Shown piece after piece: positions 29,383 to 39,917 of a stretch of DNA of 40,852 bases. The notes beneath the pieces are model-generated. The model was not told where the DNA came from. It worked only from the letters and a program-made list of their open reading frames with translations, and did not search any database. The stretch covers positions 1 to 40,852 of the forward strand of contig VGHB01000020.1 of the NCBI GenBank assembly GCA_016868355.1. Direction: 5' to 3'. This DNA comes from Betaproteobacteria bacterium. GTDB lineage: Bacteria > Pseudomonadota > Gammaproteobacteria > Burkholderiales > Burkholderiaceae_C. Within the stretch, counting starts at the first letter, position 1. Each line of letters begins with the position of its first letter. Position numbers and translations under genes: made by a program.

Positions 29383-30627
29383 ATGACCACCCTAGGCACC
29401 CCCCTGTCCCCTGCGGCCACCCGCGTCATGCTTCTCGGATCGGGTGAGTTGGGCAAGGAAGTGTTGATGGCCCTACAGCGCCTGGGTGTTGAGACCATCG
29501 CGGTCGACCGCTACGACAACGCCCCTGGCCACCAGGTTGCGCATCATGCGCACACCATCAACATGAGCGATGCCCATCGGCTGCGCGCGCTCATCGAGCG
29601 CGAGCGACCGATGCTGGTGGTACCGGAAATTGAAGCCATCGCAACCGCCGAGCTGCAGGCCCTGGAGGCCGAGGGCGCGGTGCGCGTGGTGCCCACCGCC
29701 CGCGCCGCGCGCCTGACCATGGACCGTGAAGGCATCCGGCGCCTGGCCGCCGAAACCCTGGGCCTGGCCACCAGCCCTTATCGTTTCTGCGATTCCCTGG
29801 CCGAACTGCAGGCGGCCATCGACGGCACCGACGGCCACGCGCCGATCGGCTACCCCTGCATTGTCAAACCGGTGATGAGCTCATCGGGCAAGGGCCAGAG
29901 CAAGATCGACACGCCTGCCGATGTGAGTACCGCCTGGGATTTCGCTATGACCGGTGGCCGCGTGGCCAAGGGGCGCGTGATCGTGGAGGGCTTCATCGAC
30001 TTTGAGTACGAGATCACGCTGCTGACGGTGCGTGCCCGAGGAGCTGATGGCGCCATCCACACCCACTTCTGCGAGCCTATCGGCCACCGGCAGGTCAGTG
30101 GCGACTATGTGGAGAGTTGGCAGCCCCAGCGCATGCCCGCCCTGGCCCTGCAGCGCGCACAGGCCATGGCAACAGCCGTGACCGATGACCTGGGCCGCGG
30201 CCTGCAGGGCCAGCCCGATGGCTGTGGCCTGTACGGCGTGGAGCTCTTCATCAAGGCTGACAAGGTGTGGTTCAGTGAGGTCAGCCCCCGGCCCCACGAC
30301 ACCGGCCTGGTCACGCTGTGCACCCAATGGCAAAGCGAATTCGAACTGCATGCCCGCGCCATCCTGGGCCTGCCGGTAGACACCTCGCTGCGCAACCCCG
30401 GTGCCAGCGCGGTGATCTATGGCGGCGTCAACGCCGTGGGCATTTCGTTTGCAGATGTTGACAAGGCCTTGGCCATCGAAGGCACGGACCTGCGCTTGTT
30501 CGGCAAGCCCGAGAGCTTCGTCAAGCGGCGCATGGGTGTTGCCTTGGCGCGTGCGGAAAACACGGATGAGGCACGCGCCAAGGCGAAGAAAGCCGCCTCG
30601 GCTGTGCAGCCACACGCTCGCCGTTAG
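29383..30627 (+). CDS. purT: Formate-dependent phosphoribosylglycinamide formyltransferase
   Basis: A 414-residue ATP-grasp enzyme that makes formyl-GAR from GAR, formate and ATP in purine synthesis, independent of folate. The N terminus holds the [19 protein letters not shown] nucleotide motif, the middle has [16 protein letters not shown], and the metal-binding end has [21 protein letters not shown]. The ATG at 29383 is chosen because GGAG (29372-29375) lies seven bases upstream and [15 protein letters not shown] matches family starts. It is convergent with the AMP nucleosidase gene, and both bear on the purine nucleotide pool. Confidence 0.95.
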   Translation: MTTLGTPLSPAATRVMLLGSGELGKEVLMALQRLGVETIAVDRYDNAPGHQVAHHAHTINMSDAHRLRALIERERPMLVVPEIEAIATAELQALEAEGAVRVVPTARAARLTMDREGIRRLAAETLGLATSPYRFCDSLAELQAAIDGTDGHAPIGYPCIVKPVMSSSGKGQSKIDTPADVSTAWDFAMTGGRVAKGRVIVEGFIDFEYEITLLTVRARGADGAIHTHFCEPIGHRQVSGDYVESWQPQRMPALALQRAQAMATAVTDDLGRGLQGQPDGCGLYGVELFIKADKVWFSEVSPRPHDTGLVTLCTQWQSEFELHARAILGLPVDTSLRNPGASAVIYGGVNAVGISFADVDKALAIEGTDLRLFGKPESFVKRRMGVALARAENTDEARAKAKKAASAVQPHARR

Positions 30628-30744
30628 GCGAAGCACCGAGTCCCACCGAGCGGCGTCGGCTTGGGCTGAGGTCGTGACCGAAGCCGCGGCCGTAGCCTCG
30701 GCACCCACCGCCAGCCATTCGCAAAAAAATCGACACTGACCCCA

Positions 30745-32250
30745 TTATTGGAATGCCACCTCGGCGAAGGAGCGCAGTTTGCGTGAATGGAGCTGCCCCA
30801 TGCCGGCGCGGTGCAGCAGCTCAATGGCGCGAATGCCGATGCGCAGGTGCTGGTCTACCCGTTCGCGGTAAAAGGTGTTGGCCATACCGGGCAGCTTGAT
30901 TTCGCCGTGCAGGGGCTTATCGCTCACGCACAGCAGGGTGCCATAGGGCACCCGAAATCGAAAACCATTGGCTGCTATCGTGGCACTTTCCATGTCAAGC
31001 GCCACAGCGCGGCTTTGGCTGAAGCGCCGCGCTGGGGTGCTGTGCGGGCCGCGGAAGGGCAGCAGTTCCCAGTTACGGTTGTCGGTGGAGGCCACGGTCC
31101 CAGTGCGCAGCACCTTCTTGAGCTCGTAGCCGCTCAACTGGGTGACCTCGGCCACGGCTGTCTCCAGCGCGACCTGCACTTCTGCAAGTGCTGGTATCGG
31201 CACCCATAGGGGCAGCTCTTCATCCAGCACATGGTCTTCACGTACATAGCCGTGGGCCAGCACATAGTCGCCGAGCTGCTGCGTGTTGCGCAGGCCCGCG
31301 CAGTGGCCCAGCATCAGCCACACATGGGGGCGCAGCACCGCGATGTGGTCACTGATGTTCTTGGCGTTCGCCGGGCCTACCCCGATGTTGACCATGGTGA
31401 TGCCCGAGTGCCCAGCGCGCATCAGATGGTAGGCCGGCATCTGCGGCAGGCGCGGCGGTGCAGTCCCGCGTTCATCTCCGGCTTGCGCAGGCAGGCCCGC
31501 GCGGCGCGTCACCACATTACCCGGTTCGATGAAAGCCTCGTACTCAGACGCGGGGTCGGCCATCATCGCGTGGCCCAGCCGCGCGAACTCATCGATATAG
31601 AACTGGTAGTTGGTGAACAGCACATAGTTTTGAAAGTAATCGGGCGCGGTGCCGGTGTAGTGGCGCAACCGATGCAGCGAATAGTCGACGCGTGGTGCAG
31701 TGAACAGTGATAAGGGCTCGGACTCGCCGGGCGCTGGATCGTGTGAGCCATTGGCGATGTCGTCGTCCATCGCGTTTAGGTCGGGCAGGTCGAACAGGTC
31801 GCGCAGCAACAAGCGCCGATCGGGGCTGAGCGAGCCTTCCAGGTGCTCGTTCTCGCCGAGTGCAAAGTGCACCGGGATCGCGGTCTTGCTCACGCCCACT
31901 TCCAGACCGCCCACCAGGTGCGCTCCATGGTTCTTCAACAGCAGTTCAAACTGGGCGCGATAGTAGGTGGCAAAGAGGTCGGGGCGGGTGAGCGTGGTCT
32001 CATACAGGCCCGGGCCAGCCACGAAGCCAAAGGCCAGACGCGAATCGGCCCGCGCCACGCTGTTGGTGCGTACCCGCAGCCGTGGATAGCAGGCCCGCAC
32101 ACGCGAGCTGGGCGTCTCGCCTGCGACGAAGCGACGCAGCTGGTCGCGCAGATGTTCCACCGCCGCGTCGTAGATGGCCCGGGCGTGGGCCCAGGCCGCT
32201 TGGGGGTCGGTGAATGATTGAGGGGCTGAAAAGGGCAGTTGGACGTCCAT
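30745..32250 (-). CDS. amn: AMP nucleosidase
   Basis: A 501-residue enzyme that hydrolyses AMP to adenine and ribose 5-phosphate, trimming the adenylate pool. The N-terminal domain (DPQAAWAHARAIYDAAVEHLRDQL) is followed by the nucleoside-phosphorylase-fold catalytic domain, with MVNIGVGPANAKNISDHIAVLRPHVWLMLGHCAGLR and the late DMESATIAANGFRFRVPYGTLLCVSDKPL. The ATG at 32250 is preferred over one at 32283 because MDVQLPFSAPQSF leads directly into the domain. It lies 41 bp after the thiolase gene in the same direction and may be read with it. A seven-base T-run lies 17 bases past its stop (30727-30721), without a convincing hairpin. Confidence 0.93.
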   Translation of the reverse strand: MDVQLPFSAPQSFTDPQAAWAHARAIYDAAVEHLRDQLRRFVAGETPSSRVRACYPRLRVRTNSVARADSRLAFGFVAGPGLYETTLTRPDLFATYYRAQFELLLKNHGAHLVGGLEVGVSKTAIPVHFALGENEHLEGSLSPDRRLLLRDLFDLPDLNAMDDDIANGSHDPAPGESEPLSLFTAPRVDYSLHRLRHYTGTAPDYFQNYVLFTNYQFYIDEFARLGHAMMADPASEYEAFIEPGNVVTRRAGLPAQAGDERGTAPPRLPQMPAYHLMRAGHSGITMVNIGVGPANAKNISDHIAVLRPHVWLMLGHCAGLRNTQQLGDYVLAHGYVREDHVLDEELPLWVPIPALAEVQVALETAVAEVTQLSGYELKKVLRTGTVASTDNRNWELLPFRGPHSTPARRFSQSRAVALDMESATIAANGFRFRVPYGTLLCVSDKPLHGEIKLPGMANTFYRERVDQHLRIGIRAIELLHRAGMGQLHSRKLRSFAEVAFQ

Positions 32251-32291
32251 GTCCCATTTTGCCGTGCTGCGCCTTTGCAGCAAGCCGGTGC

Positions 32292-33476
32292 TTACACCCG
32301 TTCAAACAGCGCGGCGATGCCTTGCCCGCCGCCGATGCACATCGTCACCAGTGCCCGCTTGCCTCCTGTGCGGTGCAGCTCGTAGATGGCCTTGGTAGTG
32401 ATGATGGCCCCGGTGGCGCCGATGGGGTGCCCCAGCGAAATACCCGAGCCGTTGGGATTGGTCTTGGCCGGATCCAGGCCCAATTCCTTCACCACCGCGC
32501 AAGCCTGTGCAGCAAATGCCTCGTTGCTCTCGATCACATCCAAGTCGTCCACTGTCCAGCCGGCACGCTCCAGTACACGACGCGTGGCCGGCACCGGCCC
32601 GATACCCATGATGGTGGGCTCTACGCCCGCATGCGAATAGGCCACCAGTCGTGCCAAGGGTTTGAGGCTACAGGCTTTCACCGCAGCTTCGCTGGCCAGC
32701 ACCACCGCGCCGGCCCCATCGTTGATGCCCGAAGCGTTACCGGCGGTTACCGCACCATCCTTCTTGAAAGCGGGCTTCATCCCGGCCAAGGTATCCACCG
32801 TGGTGGTGGCCTTCACATGCTCGTCGACTTCAAAGCGCACCTCGCCCTTGCGGCTTTGCGTCACCACCGCAAAGATCTGGTCTTTGAAGCGGCCCGCCGC
32901 GATGGCCGCTGCAGCGCGGCGGTGGCTTTCAGCGGCCAGCTCGTCCATTTGCTGGCGGCTGATGCCGAACTGGGCCGCCACATTTTCGGCCGTGATGCCC
33001 ATATGGATCTTGTGGAAGGGGTCATGCAGGGCGCCGATCATGAAATCCTGGATTGGCGCGTCACCCATGCGCGTGCCCCAGCGCGCGCCAGGCAACAGGT
33101 AGGCGCCGCGGCTCATGTTTTCCGCACCGGCGCCCACGGCTACATCACAGTCGCCCAGCAGGATGGCCTGCGCTGCAGAGACGATGGCCTGCAGGCCCGA
33201 GCCGCACAGGCGGTTCACGTTGAAGGCCGGCGTCTCCTTGGGCAGCCCAGCGTTGAGCGCCGCCACGCGGCTGAGGTAGGCGTCGCGCGGCTCGGTGGGT
33301 ACCACCGAGCCCATCGCCAGATGACCCACGGCGTCCAAGGGCGCGCCGCTGCGAGCCAGTGCCTCCTTGACGGCCAGCGTGGCCAGGTCGGCTAGGGTAA
33401 CGTCCTTGAGACTGCCTCCGAAGGTGCCAATGGCGGTACGGGCAGCGGCGACAATGTAAACAGCAGGTATGCTCAT
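32292..33476 (-). CDS. Acetyl-CoA C-acetyltransferase (thiolase)
   Basis: A 394-residue thiolase. The nucleophilic Cys91 lies in NRLCGSGLQAIVSAAQ, the catalytic His in NGSGISLGHPIGATGA, and the second active-site Cys in CIGGGQGIAALFE at the C terminus. Family members either condense two acetyl-CoA or cleave acetoacetyl- or beta-ketoacyl-CoA; the sequence fits the biosynthetic/AtoB-PhaA group. The ATG at 33476 has AAGGAG just upstream, so the longer frame is rejected. It lies 99 bp downstream of icmF, which suggests joint use in butyryl-CoA or branched-acid breakdown. Confidence 0.93.
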   Translation of the reverse strand: MSIPAVYIVAAARTAIGTFGGSLKDVTLADLATLAVKEALARSGAPLDAVGHLAMGSVVPTEPRDAYLSRVAALNAGLPKETPAFNVNRLCGSGLQAIVSAAQAILLGDCDVAVGAGAENMSRGAYLLPGARWGTRMGDAPIQDFMIGALHDPFHKIHMGITAENVAAQFGISRQQMDELAAESHRRAAAAIAAGRFKDQIFAVVTQSRKGEVRFEVDEHVKATTTVDTLAGMKPAFKKDGAVTAGNASGINDGAGAVVLASEAAVKACSLKPLARLVAYSHAGVEPTIMGIGPVPATRRVLERAGWTVDDLDVIESNEAFAAQACAVVKELGLDPAKTNPNGSGISLGHPIGATGAIITTKAIYELHRTGGKRALVTMCIGGGQGIAALFERV

Positions 33477-33575
33477 CGAAGTCTCCTTGGGGCGTCGTTT
33501 GGTGGTGTGGCTTCGAGAGCCAGACCCCGATTTTGGATCCGCAGGGATACAGAATCCTGACAAGCCGGGCCAAAC

Positions 33576-36500
33576 CTACATGCTGCGGCGATACTGCCCC
33601 CCCACCTCGAACAGCGCGGCCGTGATTTGACCCAGCGAGCACACCCGAACCGCTTCCATCAGCACCTCAAACACATTGCCGTTGTCCATCACGGCTTGCT
33701 GCAGCTGCTGCAGCATTGGCCCGGCCTGATCGGCGTGCCGGCGGTGGAAGTCTTCTAGGCGCTGCAGCTGTGACTCCTTTTCCTCTGGCGTGGAGCGGGC
33801 CAACTCAATGTGCTCGGGAACGGGGTCGCCTTGCGGGTTACGGAAGGTGTTCACTCCGATGATGGGATGCTCACCGGTGTGCTTGAGCATCTCGTAATGC
33901 ATGCTCTCTTCCTGGATCTTGCTGCGCTGATAGCCGGTTTCCATCGCTCCGAGTACACCGCCGCGCTCGGCAATCTTCTCGAATTCGACCAACACCGCTT
34001 CTTCCACCAGTTCGGTGAGCTCGTCGATGATGAAGGCCCCTTGATTGGGATTTTCGTTCTTGGCCAAGCCCCACTCGCGGTTGATGATCAGCTGAATGGC
34101 CATGGCGCGGCGCACGCTTTCTTCGGTGGGCGTGGTGATGGCTTCGTCGTAGGCGTTGGTGTGCAGGGAGTTGCAGTTGTCGTAGATGGCAATTAGCGCC
34201 TGCAGCGTGGTCCGGATGTCATTGAAGGCAATTTCCTGTGCGTGCAGCGACCGGCCGCTGGTCTGGATGTGGTATTTCAGCTTCTGCGAGCGTTCGTTGG
34301 CGCCGTAGCGATCGCGCATCGCGGTGGCCCAGATGCGGCGCGCCACGCGGCCCAGTACCGTGTACTCCGGATCCATCCCATTGCTGAAAAAGAAAGACAG
34401 ATTAGGCGCAAAGTCGTCAATGTGCATGCCGCGTGCCAGGTAGGCCTCTACGAAGGTGAAGCCGTTGCTGAGGGTGAAGGCCAGCTGTGAAATTGGGTTG
34501 GCCCCGGCCTCGGCGATGTGGTAGCCGCTGATTGACACCGAGTAGAAGTTGCGCACATCGTGGTGCACGAAATACTGGGCAATGTCACCCATCACCTTCA
34601 GCGAGAACTCGGTGCTGAAGATACAGGTGTTTTGCCCCTGGTCTTCCTTGAGGATGTCGGCTTGCACCGTGCCGCGCACATGGGCCAGGGTCCAGGCCCG
34701 AATCTTTTGCGTCTCGTCGGCCGTGGGATCGCGACCGTTGTCGGCCTTGAACCTCTCCAGGTTCTGGTCGATGGCGGTATTCATGAACATGGCTAGGATC
34801 GTGGGCGCTGGCCCATTGATCGTCATGCTCACCGAGGTAGACGGGTTGGTGAGTTCGAAGCCGCTGTACAGCACCTTCATATCATCCAGCGTGGCGATGG
34901 AGACTCCGGAATTTCCCACTTTGCCGTAAATGTCAGGGCGGCGGTCGGGGTCATGCCCATACAGCGTGACTGAGTCGAACGCGGTCGACAGCCGCTTGGC
35001 CGGCATGCCCTCAGACACCACCTTGAAGCGCCGGTTGGTGCGAAAGGCATCGCCTTCGCCAGCGAACATGCGGGTGGGATCTTCGCCCTCGCGCTTGAAG
35101 GCGAAGGTGCCAGCGGTGAACGGAAAGCTGCCGGGAACGTTTTCCAGCATCAGCCACTTGAGGATTTCGCCGTGGTCCTCGTATTGCGGCAGCGCCACCT
35201 TGCGGATCTTGTTGCCCGAAAGGGTGGTGTGGGTCAATGCAGTGCGGATTTCCTTGTCGCGGATCTTGACCACATATTCGTCACCCGAGTAAGCCTTTTG
35301 CATCTCGGGCCACTGCGCCAGCAGATGCCGTGCGTCGGCACCGAGTTGGGCTTCGCGTTTGGTGGCCAGGTCGATGGCCGCTTCGGCTGCCCTCGGCTTG
35401 TCGGGCTTGTCGACGCTGAGCATGCGCGCTGCTTCGCGCAGCTGCTGCACCTCGCGGGTCAGCCGTGCCTGTTGGGCCACACGGCGCTTGTAGCCGCGCA
35501 TCGTATCGGCGATATCAGCCAGGTAGCGCATGCGCGCGGTCGGCACGATGGGCGTCTGCTGGGTGCTGTGGTGGGTGGCAACCGAGGGCAGTCGACCTTC
35601 GCGCAACGGCAGCCCCAGGGCCAGCAGACGGACCTTGAGCCCCTGGTACAGCGCGGTGACACCGTCGTCATTGAAGCGGCTGGCCATGGTCCCGTAGACC
35701 GGCATGTCCTCGGTCTTGATCGTCCAGGCCTCTCGGTTGCGCTGTACCTGCTTGGCCACATCGCGCAGGGCGTCCAGCGAGCCCTTGCGGTCGAACTTGT
35801 TGATGGCCACAAACTCAGCGAAGTCCAGCATGTCGATCTTTTCGAGCTGGCTGGCCGCACCGAATTCGGGCGTCATTACATACATGGGGACGTCCACATG
35901 CGGCACGATGGCCGCGTCGCCCTGGCCGATGCCCGAGGTCTCCACGATAACCAAGTCGAACCCTGCTGCCCGGCACGCCGCCACCACATCGGGCAAGGCC
36001 TGCGAAATTTCACTCCCCGCCTCGCGCGTGGCCAGGGAGCGCATGAAGACCCGTGCACCAGTATCGCCAGCCGCGCCTGCAGCCTTGGACCAGGGCGAGA
36101 TGGCATTCATGCGGATACGGTCACCCAGCAAGGCGCCGCCGCTCTTGCGCCGCGAAGGGTCGATCGAGATTACGGCGATTCGCAGCTCGTCATCCTGGTC
36201 GAGACGGATGCGGCGAATCAGTTCATCGGTGAGGGACGATTTCCCCGCCCCACCGGTGCCGGTTATGCCAAGCACCGGGATGGTTCGCGCCGAGGCCGCT
36301 TGGCGCACGGCCGCCACCAGCGAGGCCTCGGCCCGACCGTTTTCCAATGCGGTAATCAGCTGTGCCAAGGCGCGCCACGCGGCGGGGCTGTGACCCTGAA
36401 TCGTCTCCAGATGCGCGGGGGCGTGCACCGACAGGTCCCGGTCACAGCGCATCATCATCTCGCCGATCATCCCCTGCAGGCCCATCCGTTGGCCATCTTC

Positions 36501-36890
36501 GGGGCTGTAGATACGTACGCCGTGTTCATTAAGATCTCGGATTTCGGCCGGAACGATGACACCGCCACCGCCACCAAACACCTGGATGTGTGCTCCGCCG
36601 CGTGCACGTAGCAACTCAACCATGTACTTGAAGTACTCGACGTGGCCGCCCTGGTAGGAGCTCACCGCGATGCCCTGCACATCTTCCTGAAGCGCGGCGG
36701 TGACCACCTCATCAACCGAGCGGTTATGGCCCAGGTGAATCACTTCGGCCCCCATGCCCTGCAAGATGCGGCGCATGATGTTGATGGCCGCATCGTGCCC
36801 GTCAAACAGGCTTGCGGCGGTGACCAGGCGCACCTTGTGCGTGGGACGGTATTGGGCCAGGGCCTTGTAGTCGGCAGACAGGTCGGTCAT
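33576..36890 (-). CDS. icmF: Fused isobutyryl-CoA mutase with G-protein chaperone
   Basis: A 1104-residue adenosylcobalamin enzyme that interconverts isobutyryl-CoA and n-butyryl-CoA. The order is an N-terminal B12-binding domain with His32 in [11 protein letters not shown], a MeaB-like GTPase domain with Walker A GTGGAGKS (211-218) and NKFDRKGS, a linker, and the mutase barrel. In the barrel, Phe609 (TRMFAGEGD) and Gln753 (EDQGQNTC) are 144 residues apart. That is the spacing I recall for the specificity pair Phe598/Gln742 of the characterised Cupriavidus IcmF, whereas methylmalonyl-CoA mutase has Tyr and Arg. The ATG at 36890 is preferred to 36944, because [16 protein letters not shown] is the family start. 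A 24-bp palindrome lies 75 bases upstream. Confidence 0.93.
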   Translation of the reverse strand: MTDLSADYKALAQYRPTHKVRLVTAASLFDGHDAAINIMRRILQGMGAEVIHLGHNRSVDEVVTAALQEDVQGIAVSSYQGGHVEYFKYMVELLRARGGAHIQVFGGGGGVIVPAEIRDLNEHGVRIYSPEDGQRMGLQGMIGEMMMRCDRDLSVHAPAHLETIQGHSPAAWRALAQLITALENGRAEASLVAAVRQAASARTIPVLGITGTGGAGKSSLTDELIRRIRLDQDDELRIAVISIDPSRRKSGGALLGDRIRMNAISPWSKAAGAAGDTGARVFMRSLATREAGSEISQALPDVVAACRAAGFDLVIVETSGIGQGDAAIVPHVDVPMYVMTPEFGAASQLEKIDMLDFAEFVAINKFDRKGSLDALRDVAKQVQRNREAWTIKTEDMPVYGTMASRFNDDGVTALYQGLKVRLLALGLPLREGRLPSVATHHSTQQTPIVPTARMRYLADIADTMRGYKRRVAQQARLTREVQQLREAARMLSVDKPDKPRAAEAAIDLATKREAQLGADARHLLAQWPEMQKAYSGDEYVVKIRDKEIRTALTHTTLSGNKIRKVALPQYEDHGEILKWLMLENVPGSFPFTAGTFAFKREGEDPTRMFAGEGDAFRTNRRFKVVSEGMPAKRLSTAFDSVTLYGHDPDRRPDIYGKVGNSGVSIATLDDMKVLYSGFELTNPSTSVSMTINGPAPTILAMFMNTAIDQNLERFKADNGRDPTADETQKIRAWTLAHVRGTVQADILKEDQGQNTCIFSTEFSLKVMGDIAQYFVHHDVRNFYSVSISGYHIAEAGANPISQLAFTLSNGFTFVEAYLARGMHIDDFAPNLSFFFSNGMDPEYTVLGRVARRIWATAMRDRYGANERSQKLKYHIQTSGRSLHAQEIAFNDIRTTLQALIAIYDNCNSLHTNAYDEAITTPTEESVRRAMAIQLIINREWGLAKNENPNQGAFIIDELTELVEEAVLVEFEKIAERGGVLGAMETGYQRSKIQEESMHYEMLKHTGEHPIIGVNTFRNPQGDPVPEHIELARSTPEEKESQLQRLEDFHRRHADQAGPMLQQLQQAVMDNGNVFEVLMEAVRVCSLGQITAALFEVGGQYRRSM

Positions 36891-36965
36891 GGTGAATCTC
36901 GCAAACACGTGTGCAATGGGGCGCCGCAACGGCCTGGGGCGCAAGGCCGAAGCCCAAAACGCTCC

Positions 36966-36989
36966 ATTGACGTTAACGTAAACGTCAAT
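36966..36989. promoter_or_regulatory. 24-bp palindromic operator upstream of icmF
   Basis: The arms ATTGACGTT (36966-36974) and AACGTCAAT (36981-36989) are exact reverse complements around AACGTA. Eleven of twelve symmetric pairs match. Three ACGT cores occur at six-base intervals (36970, 36976, 36982), so two overlapping 16-bp half-overlapping sites can be read. ACGT palindromes of this kind are known for LiuR (MerR family) controlling branched-chain acid breakdown. It lies 75 bases from the icmF start and 88 bases from coaX. No regulator gene is in the window. Confidence 0.7.
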
Positions 36990-37077
36990 CTGTAATCATG
37001 CCACCGAATTCCGCTGCGTGGGCGTCGCCCGGGCCAGGTGCCGCCGCACTGCGGCTTGCTCTGATACCCTGACGGCT

Positions 37078-37884
37078 ATGAGTTTTTTGGCCGTAGACAT
37101 TGGCAATACCCGGCTGAAGTGGGCGCTGCACGATGCCGCAAGACCTGGTGTGGCGCCGCGCCAGCAGGGAGCGGTGTTTCTGGAGAACATCGACGCCCTG
37201 GCCGAGGGGGACTGGCGGGCCGTACCCGCCCCGCGGGCCATCTTGGGGTGCAACGTGGCCGGCGACGCGGTTCGCCGCCGCGTCGAAGAACAGATGGAAC
37301 TGTGGAACACGCCACCGAGCTGGGTCGTGCCCTCGGCCTACGACGCCGGGGTGAGCAATGGCTACGACCACCCCACGCGGCTCGGTGCTGACCGTTGGAC
37401 GGCGCTCATCGGGGCGCGCTGGCATGTGCTCGACCGCGGGCTCGACCAACCCGCGCTGGTAGTCATGATCGGCACCGCGGTGACGGTGGATGCATTGGAC
37501 CCCCAAGGCGTATTTCTGGGCGGGCTCATCCTGCCGGGACACGGCATCATGCTGCGCGCCTTGGAGTCTGGCACTGCGGGCCTTAGGGTGCCCACTGGCG
37601 AGGTTCAACGCTTTCCGACCAACACCTCAGACGCCCTGACCAGTGGCGGTAATTACGCCATCACCGGTGCTATCGAGCGCCTGCACCGGCACTTGAAGCA
37701 GCGCACCGGTCTGCAGCCCCTGACGCTGATCACGGGCGGTGCAGGCTGGAAGGTGGCACCGCACCTGCAGATCGAGCATGAGTTGGTGGAGGGACTGATC
37801 TTTGACGGCCTATTAGCCCTGCAAGCCCAGCGCCATGCCCGTCAACGGGTGGGCACCCCGCACGACCAGACCGCCCAGATGTAA
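37078..37884 (+). CDS. coaX: Type III pantothenate kinase
   Basis: A 268-residue kinase of the ASKHA fold that phosphorylates pantothenate, the first step of coenzyme A synthesis. The phosphate-1 motif [11 protein letters not shown] starts at Asp7, [11 protein letters not shown] lies in the middle, and [23 protein letters not shown] is the second phosphate motif; GGAGWKV follows near the end. The ATG at 37078 gives the exact family start [11 protein letters not shown]. No Shine-Dalgarno is evident before it. birA, often upstream in related genomes, is not present here. It converges on hslU with 12 bp between stops. Confidence 0.95.
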   Translation: MSFLAVDIGNTRLKWALHDAARPGVAPRQQGAVFLENIDALAEGDWRAVPAPRAILGCNVAGDAVRRRVEEQMELWNTPPSWVVPSAYDAGVSNGYDHPTRLGADRWTALIGARWHVLDRGLDQPALVVMIGTAVTVDALDPQGVFLGGLILPGHGIMLRALESGTAGLRVPTGEVQRFPTNTSDALTSGGNYAITGAIERLHRHLKQRTGLQPLTLITGGAGWKVAPHLQIEHELVEGLIFDGLLALQAQRHARQRVGTPHDQTAQM

Positions 37885-37896
37885 CCCCCCAGGGCC

Positions 37897-39261
37897 TCAA
37901 AGAATGAAGCGGGACAGGTCTTCGTTCAGAGCCAGGTTGCTCAGCTTCTCATCGACCTGTTGAGCCCCGATCGTCACCTTCGTGCCCGAACGGTTGGGCG
38001 CATCAAAGCTGATCTCGTCCAGCAGCCGCTCCATGACGGTGGCCAAGCGGCGTGCGCCGATGTTTTCCATCCGTTCGTTGACCTCATAGGCAATCTGCGC
38101 CAGTCGCCGGATGGCGCCCTGCTCGAAGACCAAGTCCACCCCTTCGGTGGCCAGTAAAGCCCGGTATTGCTTGACGATGCTGGCATGGGTACTGGTGAGG
38201 ATGGCTTCAAAGTCTTCCACACGCAGTGCCCCCAGTTCCACCCGAATCGGGAAGCGCCCCTGCAGTTCGGGTATCAGGTCGCTGGGCTTGGCCAGGTGGA
38301 AGGCACCCGAGGCGATGAACAGGATATGGTCGGTTTTCACGGGCCCGTACTTGGTGCTCACCGTAGTGCCTTCGACCAATGGCAGCAAGTCACGCTGAAC
38401 CCCCTGGCGAGAGACTTCGGCGGCGCCACTGCCTTCGCTGCGAGAACAGACCTTGTCGATTTCGTCGATGAAGACGATGCCATTGCCTTCGGCGTGCGCC
38501 AGCGCAACTGACTTGATCTCGTCGTCGTTGACCAGCTTAGCCGCCTCTTCGTCTACCAACAACTTCAGCGCATCCTTGATCTTGAGCTTGCGGGTTTTCC
38601 GGCGTCCGGCGCCGATTTGCGAGAACAGACCCTTGAGCTGTTCGGCCATATCTTCCATGCCCTGCGGGCCCATGACCTCCAGCGTAGGCCGTGACTCGGC
38701 CAGCTCAATTTCGATTTCGGTGTCATCCAGGGAGCCCTCGCGCAAGCGCTTGCGAAACGTTTGCCGCGCCGCGCTGTCGGCCGCGGGGCGGACCGGGGTT
38801 GAGGGCTCGCCGAAACCAAAAGGCGTTGTACTGATGGTCGAGCGGGCAGGCGGAATCAGCACATCCAAGATGCGATCTTCAGCAGCGTCTTCGGCCAGGC
38901 TGCGCTTGGCGCGCACCTGGCGCTCGCGCTCTTGCTTGACGGCCACATCCACCAGGTCGCGCACGATGGTGTCAACGTCTTTGCCTACATAACCGACTTC
39001 GGTGAATTTGGTGGCCTCGACCTTGATGAAGGGCGCATCGGCCAGGCGCGCCAGGCGCCGTGCAATTTCCGTCTTGCCCACACCGGTGGGGCCGATCATC
39101 AGGATATTCTTAGGCGTGATTTCGTGCCGCAGCTTCTCGTCAACCTGCTGGCGCCGCCAGCGGTTACGCAGTGCGATGGCCACCGCGCGCTTGGCCGACT
39201 GCTGGCCCACGATGTGGCGGTCGAGCTCGGAGACGATCTCCTGGGGGGTCATGGCGCTCAT
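37897..39261 (-). CDS. hslU: ATP-dependent protease ATPase subunit HslU
   Basis: A 454-residue AAA+ unfoldase that feeds proteins to HslV. The N terminus [20 protein letters not shown] is typical. Walker A GPTGVGKT is at residues 57-64, the pore loop reads [13 protein letters not shown], Walker B is [10 protein letters not shown], and the C terminus NEDLSRFIL that docks on HslV is intact. The ATG at 39261 is chosen; an in-frame ATG three codons later is possible. It lies 77 bp after hslV with a hairpin in the gap. Confidence 0.97.
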   Translation of the reverse strand: MSAMTPQEIVSELDRHIVGQQSAKRAVAIALRNRWRRQQVDEKLRHEITPKNILMIGPTGVGKTEIARRLARLADAPFIKVEATKFTEVGYVGKDVDTIVRDLVDVAVKQERERQVRAKRSLAEDAAEDRILDVLIPPARSTISTTPFGFGEPSTPVRPAADSAARQTFRKRLREGSLDDTEIEIELAESRPTLEVMGPQGMEDMAEQLKGLFSQIGAGRRKTRKLKIKDALKLLVDEEAAKLVNDDEIKSVALAHAEGNGIVFIDEIDKVCSRSEGSGAAEVSRQGVQRDLLPLVEGTTVSTKYGPVKTDHILFIASGAFHLAKPSDLIPELQGRFPIRVELGALRVEDFEAILTSTHASIVKQYRALLATEGVDLVFEQGAIRRLAQIAYEVNERMENIGARRLATVMERLLDEISFDAPNRSGTKVTIGAQQVDEKLSNLALNEDLSRFIL

Positions 39262-39292
39262 GGGCGAATCCTTCGGCAGGGGGCAACGCGCT

Positions 39293-39321
39293 GGTGCGCG
39301 CGGGCCTGGGCTGTGCGCACC
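39293..39321 (-). other. Hairpin in the hslV-hslU gap
   Basis: GGTGCGC (39293-39299) and GCGCACC (39315-39321) are exact complements around a 15-base loop. There is no T-run, so full termination is unlikely. It may affect the ratio of HslV to HslU or mRNA processing; this is inference. Confidence 0.45.
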
Positions 39322-39338
39322 GCGCGCGGGCAGCAAAG

Positions 39339-39899
39339 TCAGTCCAGCACTTCGATCGTGTGGTTCTGGTTGGTATAGATGCAGAGTTCTCCGGCGATTT
39401 CAAGGGCGCGCTTGACGATATCGGCCGCCCCCAGCTCGGTGTGCGCCAAGAGCGCTTGCGCTGCCGCTTGTGCGTAAGCCCCACCCGATCCGATGGCCAC
39501 GATGCCGCGCTCGGGCTCTAGGACATCGCCGTTGCCGGTGATGATGAGGCTGGCACTGCGATCGGCCACCGCCAGCATGGCTTCCAGGCGGCGCAGGACC
39601 CGGTCGGTCCGCCAGTCGCGGGTGAGTTCGATGGCTGCTCGCGCGAGGTGGCCCTGGTGCTTTTCCAGCTTGGCTTCAAAGCGTTCGAACAGGGTAAAGG
39701 CGTCGGCCGTAGCACCGGCAAAGCCCGCCAAGATTTGGTCTTTGTACAGCTTGCGCACCTTGCGCGCACTGGCCTTGACGACGATATGGCCCAGGGTGAC
39801 CTGTCCGTCACCTCCTAAGGCCACCTGCCAGCTGCCGTCGGCTGACTGCCGGCGCACGCTGACGATGGTGGTGCCGTGGTACACGGCTGCTGCGCTCAT
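39339..39899 (-). CDS. hslV: ATP-dependent protease peptidase subunit HslV
   Basis: A 186-residue threonine protease of the proteasome-like N-terminal nucleophile family. The propeptide MSAAAVYHG is nine residues, and Thr10 in TTIVSVRR becomes the catalytic N terminus. The conserved [13 protein letters not shown] with the active-site Lys, [26 protein letters not shown] and [12 protein letters not shown] blocks are present. It lies 18 bp after dksA and 77 bp before hslU in one direction, so a dksA-hslV-hslU transcript is likely. No heat-shock promoter could be identified in the short gap before it. Confidence 0.97.
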   Translation of the reverse strand: MSAAAVYHGTTIVSVRRQSADGSWQVALGGDGQVTLGHIVVKASARKVRKLYKDQILAGFAGATADAFTLFERFEAKLEKHQGHLARAAIELTRDWRTDRVLRRLEAMLAVADRSASLIITGNGDVLEPERGIVAIGSGGAYAQAAAQALLAHTELGAADIVKRALEIAGELCIYTNQNHTIEVLD

Positions 39900-39917
39900 C
39901 GACGCGGCGGCCTGGCG

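Noticed and set aside
30721-30747. T-run and GGGGTCAG motif after amn as a terminator or transposon remnant
   Set aside because: No stem precedes the T-run, and no inverted end or transposase fragment is visible nearby.
35172-36611. A 479-codon open frame antisense to icmF
   Set aside because: Shadow of the mutase gene, with no recognisable domain.
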